Below, piece by piece: positions 9,145 to 17,663 of a stretch of DNA of 17,663 bases. The stretch is from Fomitopsis serialis. Taxonomy: Eukaryota; Basidiomycota; Agaricomycetes; Polyporales; Fomitopsidaceae. The position numbers and the translations under genes are program-made. The notes under the pieces were generated by a model. It had not been told where the DNA came from, searched no databases, and saw only the letters and a list, made by a program, of their open reading frames with translations. Position 1 is the first letter of the stretch, and each line of letters starts with the position of its first letter. The stretch is taken from assembly GCF_022376445.1 (NCBI RefSeq), contig NW_025955631.1:1-17663 (forward strand). Direction: 5' to 3'.

Positions 9145-10601
9145 CTATACCTTCGTACGATTCGTTAAATCATAGAGCAGTCTGTCCAACGACGAGAGAG
9201 ATGGTCTGAGTTGCGACCGAGAAGACGACGACCGACATGGCAGTGGGTCGGTGACTGCGTGCATCATGATAGTTGACTTCCTGACGATGCTATCTACTAC
9301 TTTATCTGTGAGTTCTGATTCCTGAAGCAAGCCATCGGTCTGATTGTTTAAGTTGGTTGCTGCACTTCACGACACCCCAGTCGTGCACGAGGTGTGGGTG
9401 CATGGTTTTAGGTCAAGGTCCGAGCAGCTGCTCTGTACTTCTGGTGCTCGGGCATGAACACAGCGTCGAAGAACCGGTACACAAGGGCACATCTCAAGTA
9501 GCCCTCGGTCATACAGTCTCCCCTGAGGTAATTGAGAACCGCGCCCTGACGAGAGTGTTAGCTTACCATCTAACATGCCTTCGCTGCAGAGCGCATCTTG
9601 TTGTGATCATGTATCCAGCTTCTTCGGTATCTGTGGCGGGCAGTTCCCATTTGAGCTCGACGTTCAGCGGTTCCGAGTCGCATCTCATGCGCGCTGGATC
9701 AACGATGTACGTGAGATGCCAAGCGGCGTTGAGCGCTGCTGGATTGACGTGACCGTACCTGCCGCCCATTCGAGTACGTGCGTACGGAAGAACAGAGAAT
9801 CACTCACGTAATTCGCTATGCGGTACTTATGTAGGGAGAAAGTCTTCGCCCTCCCACTGACGCGTCAGGCTCGGCGAGTGCGGATGCAGTCTGAGATAAG
9901 TATTCCTCCGACTCACCCACGTAGCTTGTGAGACTGACTTCGGTCTCGATTTGTTGGAGTACGCACACATGAAACATCCTACGAACGTCGTTCGCAACCC
10001 CTTATGGGATGCTCGAGTTTTTTTTGACAGATCCGCCTTGTTGCCTTCACTGCAGTACTAGTGGAGTGTGCGCTTCCTCGCCGCAGCGAACAAAAGGTTC
10101 CGTTACTCGTTTGCACTCAAGTATCTCCCGCGCCACGCAACGCAACGTTCTTCCGGTGACGACAATTGTTGGAATCCTCTACCTTGGAGCATCACTAACA
10201 GCATCGAGACCTTGTATCCGCTGTCTGGTTTGCAGGTTCATGTACTTGGTGATTTCCCTGTGATTTCCGGCGCGGTTGTGCCCCCGCCAGCGCCTAGGGC
10301 CTGAGGCTTGTGAGGTCTGATCTATGATGCCGCACAGCACGGTCGCCCAAACGATCCCCGAACGATCTCGTCGACAGGCGGACCGACCGTCAGCGTCCAT
10401 CCCAGTGTTGTGCGGATCTATCGCCAACGTTGGCAGTTGGTGGCTTGGCTCCTCTGCACTGAGGGCTAGCTCAGGGCAGGCGACGTAATCATCTCGTCCT
10501 GACAGGAATACAGTACCGCACCGGCGGAGACGCGCGGTGGGATTCCGAAACATACAATAGTTCTTATGTCGCGGCCCTGTTTCGGTTACTGCAAGATCCA
10601 T
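9145..10601 (-). CDS. tentative gene of unknown function, exon structure incomplete
   Basis: I do not recognise this family. The 3' part is the best supported. An exon from about 9740 (upstream limit uncertain) to 9567 reads NAAWHLTYIVDPARMRC. It splices across 44 nt (donor GTAAGC, branch-like GCTAAC, acceptor CAG) to 9522-9439, which reads YLRCALVYRFFDAVF. That splices across 74 nt to 9364-9145, which reads LTDKVVDSIVRKSTIMMHAV and ends in TAG. Phases agree across both introns. Upstream, 9985-9917 is open (HVCVLQQIETEVSL) and ends at a good GTGAGT donor. Joining it to 9740 by the nearest splice sites leaves one in-frame TAG around 9805, while a more distant acceptor pair avoids it. A further open frame, 10601-10179, has a possible TATA-like TTAAATA upstream and may be the 5' exon, but I could not link it. 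It may be real, decaying or chance. No signal peptide or known motif is visible. Confidence 0.33.
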
Positions 10602-10647
10602 CAATCACCAGGAACTACTTACACGATCTCGACGGAGGGCGGTGTCG

Positions 10648-10655
10648 TATTTAAG
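10648..10655 (+). promoter_or_regulatory. TATA-like box of the secreted membrane-protein gene
   Basis: TATTTAAG stands in GC-rich surroundings about 100 nt before the ATG at 10753 and is followed by a pyrimidine-rich leader. Its complement also reads as an AT-rich box for the tentative minus-strand gene, so it could serve a divergent pair. Confidence 0.45.
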
Positions 10656-10752
10656 GCTCCCCGCCGCGCTCCTCGCGCGAGGTGGCCGTCTCGTTCTGTC
10701 TCGTCTCTCTCCTCTCTAGATGTGTCTTTGACTGGCTTTTGGATTTTCACTG

Positions 10753-12471
10753 ATGCGACGTTCCGCTGTGCGTGCGGCAGGCGTATTAGCCTTCGTTGCT
10801 TCCAACGCCCTCCTAGTTGCTGGGGATAATACGACATGTCCAGGACCCCTCTTGGATTGGTACATGAACTATGTGGGCGAGACGCCATGTACGTCCGCTT
10901 TACCTCCGGAATGCCGCTGGCAGTGCTGAATCGTTATTTGCCAGGTATGACCTACCAACGTCTACGACAGCTCTGCGATGCGAAGTGTGAGTCTACTGTG
11001 TCTAGTCCTTTGAATGCAGATTGCTCATGCGCGGACTTTCTTTCAGACACCGTCCCCCTGTTCCGCAAGACAGCCCCAGGAGACCAGTGCGACACCCAAT
11101 TCTGTATGTCCTGGAATTCTCGAGTGCTCTCCTACTGCATTCCTTACAATTGACCCAGCGGCATGCTGCTGTAACTCCGTTGCGTGGTCGCTGAGCATGC
11201 TCTGCATGAAGTACGCAGTCAGGGTTTCTTTGTCTTACTCCCATGTCTCACATCCGTATGCAGTTGCCAAGAGCACGCGGTCTCGAATGGCTCAGGGTCC
11301 ATCGAAGCTCGTACGTGTCATTCCTCGACTCAGGGTGCGTGGAAGTACTGACATAGGGTGGACAGCGGTGGGCGGTTACTACAAGTACAGGTTCGCGAAC
11401 GCGACGTCTCACACAGGCTATTGTGGTGACGGGAGTAACGGAACGTGCGTCGCTCCGGGCGAGGGCTGTATATCGAATTGGGAATGGCTGGCTAACCGAC
11501 GATTCATTTGTCGCAAACAGGCTCCCGTCGCAGGTCCAGAGCGCCGTCTGCAACAGCAATATCAAGATCGCGGACTGGCTGTACCCGGACTACTTCCCGG
11601 ATGGTTCATGGTCGGTCTGATTGTCCTCTTCTGATTGCAAACCGCTGACTCGATTCTCCTGACGTCACAGGTTCTAGTATGTCCATCTTCTGTGCGCGTT
11701 CACGCAATGTTACTGACGGGCGAAACAGCACGAATTTCATGAACCAGGCGCAGCTGAACCAGACGTCCTCGAATAATAACACCTTCACTCATTGCAACTC
11801 AACTAATCTCGCCAATAACTCATCGTCGTCATCTTCACTACCTTCAGCAACATCACAAAGCCAGGGAACGACGAGCTCCGTGCCCGCTAGTTCTGTGACC
11901 GCAGGCACTGTAGCTGGGGTCAAGAGCAGCTCGAGCAACACTGGGGCTATCGTGGGCGGAACCGTCGGCGGCGTGCTGGGACTCCTGCTTATTCTACTCG
12001 GCGTCGCGGTGTTCATGAGGAAGAAGAAGGCGGCGGCCAATGTTGCAGCGGGGGCGGGATCCGGGGATGTACCGCCGATGACTGCTGTCGGACAACCTCT
12101 GGCACCTAACCAGCATGGAGTGGTGCCGTATGATGTCCCAGAAGCATACCGTGAGTGCTCACGTTCGTTGCACGACCTGAGCGCATTGGTCTGATCGAGG
12201 CATACGTGCAGCATACGCGGTGCTCGGCCGACCCATCTCGGGCAAACATGGTATCTTCTCGCCCCCATCGGCAACGAACCTCACCTCCGCGACGAGTGCC
12301 TCTGGGACGATGCACACACGCACGGACAGCACGAGCAATATGTCAAGTGACATGCGGCAAACGAACACGTTCACGATGCCCGTGGTGCTCGAGCCGGAGC
12401 AGGACGCGGGGCGACTGACGGCGCTGCGGCCACCGCCAGCGTACCGGAGCTCGTGGGACGATAGAGGTTAG
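10753..12471 (+). CDS. secreted Cys-rich, single-pass membrane protein of a basidiomycete family
   Basis: Ten exons: 10753-10888, 10945-10986, 11047-11103, 11159-11210, 11264-11310, 11366-11444, 11521-11610, 11671-11676, 11729-12150 and 12212-12471; 396 residues, all phases consistent. Residues 1-24 are a signal peptide (basic MRR, then hydrophobic, ending LLVAG). The extracellular part carries family motifs: PCMTYQRLRQLCD, GDQCDTQF, the triple Cys in SACCCNSVAWSLSMLCM, LPSQVQSAVCNSNIKI, DGSWFY and NNNTFTHC. A Ser/Thr stalk (about 200-240) leads to a membrane helix at 243-266 and a basic MRKKK stop, so topology is N-out; the short tail ends PPPAYRSSWDDRG. I recall this as a common mushroom family of unknown function, with a Skg6-like helix. 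The odd point is exon 8, only 6 nt, supplying Phe-Tyr of the conserved WFY. The exon 6 acceptor is uncertain: one 9 nt upstream, at 11357, also keeps frame. The role may be wall sensing or adhesion, which is inference. Confidence 0.85.
11671..11676 (+). other. 6-nt microexon (Phe-Tyr)
   Basis: The exon GTTCTA lies between the acceptor CACAG and the donor GTATGT, with introns of 60 nt (11611-11670) and 52 nt (11677-11728). It completes Trp168 and adds Phe and most of Tyr. Reading on from exon 7 hits TGA at once. Skipping the microexon keeps frame but turns the WFY motif into a single Cys. Inclusion is preferred because WFY is the family pattern I remember. Confidence 0.7.
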
Positions 12472-13013
12472 GACGGCCAGTGAGGACATATCTAAGTACC
12501 TATGCCACCCTCGATGCAGAGGTTAATTTATGCGGAGCGGGCCTCGGACTACGGAGGAGTGACGAGTCGCTCGATTGTCGACCCTTTGTATAGTTTGCAG
12601 AGCATTATCGTAGGCCCCTGTCGCTCGTTCCTGTACTATGGTCGTGTATATGATGCGCGCAGTACGGGTTAGTATGTTTGCGAGGTTTGTCGGGAGTGAG
12701 TGAAGACGGACGTTGATTGACAGGAGGATCCTGATCTCGATCGAGGGCCGCGTCTGATCAGAGGGGCGATCGACGGGAGGGTGCCTCTGCGCATCATCTT
12801 GCAGCCTGTGCACGCCATCCACTCGCCATGCCACACTCTGTGACACAGTATACCCACACCTGCCCACCATGGTCCTCGCCTCGGCCCAGCTTCCAATTCC
12901 CACCTCCACGGAGAGCCGTGTCGCCCCGCCCCATCCTCCTCGCCCGTGTCTCGCTGCGCCCGAAGAGCCGCCACTGACGAAGATCTACGTTTGCCGAAGC
13001 GATAGGCCACAAT
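12472..13013 (+). promoter_or_regulatory. intergenic region and promoter of the FMO gene
   Basis: These 542 bp lie between the stop of the Cys-rich membrane protein and the FMO start. The left part should be its 3' untranslated region. The right part (about 12825-12960) is C-rich and suits a fungal leader. No clear TATA box and no convincing coding frame are seen; minus-strand frames here run antisense and show no family features. Confidence 0.5.
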
Positions 13014-15237
13014 ATGAGCGAGAAGAGCAGCCATAGTGTGGCGATAGTAGGTGCAGGGTGAGTGCCTTCCTCGTTCTTGCATGCGCCCGTCTTAACTATG
13101 TCGCACACAGGCCCGGGGGAGTGATGATGGGCATAGCTCTCAAGAATCAGCTTGGGATCCACGATTTCATGGTGAGTACCCCAGCCTAGTATCTGCATAG
13201 GTTGTCACCGGTGTAATGACCTCGCATTGTAAGATCTACGACAAGACATCCGACTTCGGCGGGACCTGGCTCGTAAGATTCCTCTACCTGTTCACCTGCC
13301 TCTGGACTCAATACGCCCCACGCAGGACAATTCGTACCCCGGGAGCGCATCCGATACGCCTATCCACTTCTACGTCCCATCCACCCACCCCAGTCCAAAC
13401 TGGTCCGTCACTTTCCCTCCCCAAACCGAGCTCCTCGCCTACTGGCGTGGTCTCGCAATCAAGTACACACTCTACGCGAACGCGGCGTTCTTCACTCGCG
13501 TCGTCTCTGCGCACTGGGACGGGAAGACTCAACGGTACGACATAGACCTCGAAGATGTCCGGACGGGCGAGAGGAGACAAGAGCACGCGCGGTTCCTCGT
13601 GAGCGCAACGGGACTGATCAGCGAGCCACGGTATCCTGAGGCTATCAAAGGGCTGGGCAGCAAAGGCGAGAGCGCATTTGAGGGAGCGGGCGGGTGCTGG
13701 CACTCCGCGCGGTGGAGGCACGATGTTGACTTCCATGGACGAAGGGTGGCGGTTATTGGCAACAGCGCATCCGCGTAGGTAGACCACACTACGTCGCATT
13801 CCCCATCGACCCTGACAGGCGGTTTGTAGGGCGCAATTCGTTCCATGTCTATCGGCAGACTCTACCACGCACGTCGCGAACTTCTGCAGAACACCCAATT
13901 GGTTTGTCTATGGCGTACGTGCTATTACACGGGAGTGGTCGAGTGTGGCTCGCTCAACTGACCTGTTTGATGTAGCCTCGCCACCGATATCCTCCTGCGT
14001 TCCGCTGGGTGCTCGCACACGTACCCCTCGCATTGCGTGTCTTCCGACTATGTGTCATCTTTGTGTGTTCCACTTCTTTGTACCGCCTGCTGTGCGCAAA
14101 TTGACCTACAGACTAGATTAATTATGCCCGCCCGATCTGGCACACACTCCGTCAAAAAGTCAAGAGCAGAGGTAAGGAGGGCCGAGAAGCCGTGAGTAGC
14201 ATCGCAGTTGGCTGCCCTTCCAGCCTGTCTGACCGTCGCGCTGCCAGGACTTGATCGCGTACATGAAGCGCACCGCTCCGGCGCAGTACCACCAATGGCT
14301 CATCCCCAACTATCGTACGCACCCCAGCTCCGCTTCTTACATCTTGGTTGCTCAGAGACCGCCTGTCCTCGTAGCGATGACATGCCGTCGACCGATCCTC
14401 GACGTGGGCTATTACGCCTGCCTGCACAAGCCCAACGTTGAGCTCCGTTGGGAAGGCGTGCGCGAGGTGACCAAGACCGGGCTGCGCCTGGAGGATGGGT
14501 CGGAAGAGGCGTTTGACGTGATCATCCTAAGCACGGGCTTCGTCACGGTCAGTGTTAAGGTTGTCTCTGCACGGAAAGACGAGCACGGCTGATGCGAAGG
14601 GCTAGGGACGAAGCCTGTTCGAGCTCCACGGAGAGGCGGGCGTGGACTTGGATGGGTTCTACAAAAGCGAGGGACGCCCGATGGCGCATCGCGGCGTGTG
14701 CGTGCCCGGGTTCCCCAACCTCTTCCTCATCGCAGGTGAGCCTCCGTCCAGTCTTGTGCGCCTTCATGTCCTCACCCTCCGCCTGCAGGACCGAACACGG
14801 TGACGCGCAACGCTCCGCGGTCTTCACGCACGAGGTCGCGGTGGACTATATCACGCAGCTCCTCGCGCCCCTCCTCTGGCCAACTCCCGGATCTGACGCC
14901 GGCGCCCTGACGCTGCGCGTCCCGCTCGCTGAATACCGCGCCTTCAACGCGGAGATCTCCTCCGCGCTCGCCGCGGGCGCGGCCGCAACTGCGGCGTGCC
15001 CGCCGTCGTGGTTCCGGGCGGATGGGGGCGGGCGCGAACTTCAGCTCGTGGCCCGGGAGCATATACGGGTTTTGGTGGACGATGCGGAGGGTGCACTGGG
15101 AGGAGTACGAGGTGAGTGACGAGAAGGGAGCGGTGGTGGATGTTGGAAGGGGGAGGTGGGGAGTGTACTTGGGATGTTGGTGGGATCGGAGCAGCGGTGG
15201 GTTGGTGGGAGAGGGGGCATGTGAGGAGATTGTTTGA
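13014..15237 (+). CDS. flavin-containing monooxygenase (FMO-like), with two compensating frame changes in the last exon
   Basis: This is an FAD/NADPH-dependent oxygenase that would hydroxylate or insert oxygen into a small molecule; the substrate is unknown. Eleven exons: 13014-13057, 13111-13171, 13234-13272, 13326-13774, 13830-13914, 13976-14062, 14117-14191, 14248-14314, 14375-14547, 14606-14735 and 14789-15237; about 552 residues. Motifs in order: FAD site VAIVGAGPGG (9-18), FGGTWL, DNSYPGSASDTPIHFY (49-64), the FMO fingerprint region FEG...WHSARW from residue 166, NADPH-site VAVIGNSASAAQFVP with G193, YMKRTAPAQYHQWLIPNY, LSTGF (354-358) and LFLIAGPNT. In the last exon the frame runs GPNTVT, then conserved sequence (SAVFTHEV, YITQLL) continues in another frame until about 15025, after which SSWPGSIYGFWW is back in the first. 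Read straight, the frame stops at 14908-14910. The exon 6/7 junction (14063-14116) is the least certain. It is either a decayed gene or one with base-call errors. Confidence 0.8.
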
Positions 15238-17390
15238 AAGCGCACGCTGGGTACACTAGGATGCGATCTACGGAGGGGATTTAGTGGTGCAGAATGCAGA
15301 TGTATGTAGACAGCTGCTTGGGTTGGTAGATTACGCGCACAGGATGAGGGGTATCGATGATCGCCGCCGCATGATGTGCGTGTATTTATCGCCCGTACGG
15401 TGTCGAGGGAGCTCGGGGCAAGGTCCATACTGAAAGTGATTCACTGTAGCCAGAGATAGGCTGGGCCTGCCAGTGCGAGATGCCTGATGCCACGTCACTC
15501 CTGTCCTGATGCTGACAAAAGTCGAGAATGATGAGTATGGCAAAACGCGCCAATAACGACACTTGAAAAGCCGCGGTAGGCGCACCATGCAGCCCGTGGA
15601 AACGTGTCGCAGAATGTACTTCCGGAGAGGCCTGTGCAACGAGCGGGTCCTGCCCTGTCCTGCCATCCCGCTCCCGAGCGTGATGTCCATTGGTCAGACC
15701 GAAGACATGTTGTGGCGTGTGGTTTCATGAATGAGCGGCGTGTCGCGGTGGCTGGATCTTGGATGTGAGGACATGAGACGTGCCTACTATAAGCCGCTCT
15801 CGCAGGACATGTTCGAGTTGGATAGAAGGGTCCATAATCAATTGATTCGGTGGCATGCGCACAAGGCTACTTGGTGGGATTGACGCACATGAAGCGCTCC
15901 CGCGGAAATCGTCTCTTACCAGCTCTTACCTTGCGCTCCGAGGCAGTGCCGTGATTGACACACTCCTGTATGGCTGTGATCACTAATGTATCAAATTCAT
16001 CCATGCCAATCGCAGAGCTCCTGTGGGGGTTCCAGAACACCCCATGAGGAGGTCATCGTGATTCGTGCTTGTGCAGAGCCTGAGGTGTAGCTAGGGCACC
16101 GGATGGTAAGCGGGTACCGACCTGTATGTTTGCCCAGCAACATATGCCGAGTGCAAACTTGTGCGCGGATCACCAGTGTTCCTTTTGCACCGAGGTCGGT
16201 CCCCGCGAGCGGCCGACAGTAAGTATCTGACAGTGCGTTCCGACGTCCTGCCACTGGGTGCTTCGAAGTCCACCACGACGGTGTGATACCCGGTGCTCAC
16301 CTGCCTGTATGTCCGGAACTTCATGCGGAACAGAAAGGCGGAAACTCGGGCATGGTATCCCGGTGTGCGCGCGCTGTATGGCAGCTGCATGCAAGAGCTT
16401 TCAGCGCATCACGGAGTCTGGGAAGCCCGAGTATGGGTCAGCCACCGATCCCGAGAAGGTGACTCGCTCGAGTCGCTCTTCGCGGCTGCTGGGGGGGATG
16501 GGCCGTCGCAATCTGTACTTATGTGACAGACATCTCCGCCGGTACGTTGTGCTCGAGAGGGCATGCTGCATGCAGGAACATTGAACAGGCCTGGCAGGGC
16601 GTCTATCGAGTGGCAACAGTTTCCATACCCGGACTGATCAGTGGCGTTTAGCATCTTGCCCTGCTGCCCCGGCATGCGCATGAGCCACGAACCTGCAAGA
16701 CGCGTACGTAGTACACCGTACAGCATCCGCACCCATTCCAATCATTTTCCATGGCACTCAGATATTGACTGCGACAACCATGCACGACTGGTCAGTTCGG
16801 CTGGCACCGTATATGGTGTGACAGAGCTCAAGATACCGATTGCTGATGGCTGTACTCCGTCGCACCGCCCCTGTCAAGAGTCGTTGTATGATCGCCTCCT
16901 CGAGCGGGACCGCATAGCATCGGACATCATGCAGTCCGCATTTGATGCGTTGAAATGTTCAGTATCGGAGTACTTTCAAGCTGCAGCCTGGTTTGAGATC
17001 ATTTTCTAGCCGTTTTGGTGCGACTCGCGCACGTCGGCGAGCAGACTTTCTACCTAACCGAATCGATTGCGGGCCCCGTCACGGAGGCAGTGGCCATGGA
17101 CGCTTGTCGGCTCTTATGGTCTTGCAACGGAGACTAGCAGTGGCTGCAATTTGTGAAGTATACCAAAGTCCAAACTCTCCAATCCAGTTATTGGTCCAAT
17201 ATTGGTCTAGTCGGGCGTGCACCGGTCCTGTCTATGTCCGAAACGTGAGGTTCGTATGAGCGCCTAGTCGCCGAACACTGGATGACATGCTTCACCCACA
17301 CTTTCCAGGCTCGCTTGGCATGATGCCGATACTGCTGCCGCCGGCGCAGGTCGCGTTCAGCGCATCTTTGATGATAGAGAAAGCGCTCGG
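15238..17390. other. 2.1-kb stretch without a defensible gene
   Basis: Several open frames of 70-122 codons occur on both strands with no family features, and none joins to others through good splice sites. The most protein-like are plus 16293-16526, with clean GC-rich third positions, and plus 16641-17009. On the minus strand a tidy GTGAGC...GGCAG intron-like segment sits at about 16240-16295, so the coding strand, if any, is undecided. No inverted terminal repeats, tRNA or transposon protein were found. Confidence 0.45.
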
Positions 17391-17395
17391 CCGCG

Positions 17396-17663
17396 CATAA
17401 AAGAGGACGGAGGGCATGCAGTCCGCTTAGCTCCCAGCCCTCTCTTTCAGAGCTCACTTTTTTCTCGTACAGGCACTGGTTGGTGAGTATGATCAGCGCC
17501 TCTCCGCGGAATGTCCACTGACAGTGTCGTTGTAGCCGTGTGCTTTAGTTTATCAGCCTATTTGCATCTCTTTCGTTACGACCTCACGACCTCTCATCTC
17601 ACTCTATCCTGATCACTGCACCGTCACATCTCTCATCCCCGCCATCTCCAACCTCAATATGCG
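17396..17663 (+). promoter_or_regulatory. promoter, leader and probable start codon of a gene beyond the right edge
   Basis: CATAAAAG at 17396-17403 is TATA-like. Downstream the strand is strongly pyrimidine-rich (about 17570-17655), as in many fungal leaders, and reaches CAATATG with the ATG at 17659-17661, three bases before the window's last two. A GTGAGTATG at about 17484 could be the donor of a leader intron. Nothing of the protein is visible. Confidence 0.45.

Noticed and set aside
13308..13898. Minus-strand open frame of 196 codons opposite the FMO gene
   Set aside because: Shadow of well-supported plus-strand FMO exons with GC-rich third positions.
14772..15428. Minus-strand open frame of 218 codons at the FMO 3' end
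   Set aside because: Antisense to FMO coding sequence with no protein-family features.

Overview
The window looks like nuclear DNA of a filamentous basidiomycete, most likely an Agaricomycete (Polyporales is a guess). The reasons are: genes broken by many 44-108 nt GT-AG introns (one of 275 nt), GC-rich third codon positions, pyrimidine-rich leaders, no operons, and gene families I know from mushroom-forming fungi. I rebuilt the exon structures by hand from splice sites, reading frame and remembered family conservation; no alignment was run.

Layout. (1) 1-1322, minus: the RNA lariat debranching enzyme DBR1, six exons, 3' end beyond the left edge. (2) 1580-2800, plus: RPF2, a Brix-domain 60S ribosome assembly factor, divergent from DBR1 across 257 bp. 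(3) 3373-4847, minus: a basidiomycete-type HNH-nuclease-like protein in four exons, in which both histidines of the HNH motif appear to be replaced. (4) 6103-8145, plus: a Ser/Thr-rich single-pass membrane protein with very short 5' exons. (5) 9145-10601, minus: a tentative gene of unknown function, reconstructed only in part. (6) 10753-12471, plus: a secreted, Cys-rich, single-pass membrane protein in ten exons, one of only 6 nt. (7) 13014-15237, plus: a flavin-containing monooxygenase in eleven exons, whose last exon carries two compensating frame changes. (8) 15238-17390 has no gene I can defend. The right edge has a TATA-like box, a pyrimidine-rich leader and an ATG at 17659 that probably opens a further plus-strand gene.

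The genes do not form one pathway. DBR1 and RPF2 are housekeeping RNA-metabolism genes sharing a bidirectional promoter. Genes 4 and 6 are surface proteins of similar architecture (extracellular Ser-rich stalk, one membrane helix, basic stop-transfer, disordered tail) but are not obviously homologous. The FMO stands alone, with no secondary-metabolite partners in view. I found no tRNA, rRNA, CRISPR array, transposon or terminal repeat. The least described items are the degenerate HNH protein, the orphan gene candidate and the microexons; I do not see a convincing new multi-gene system.
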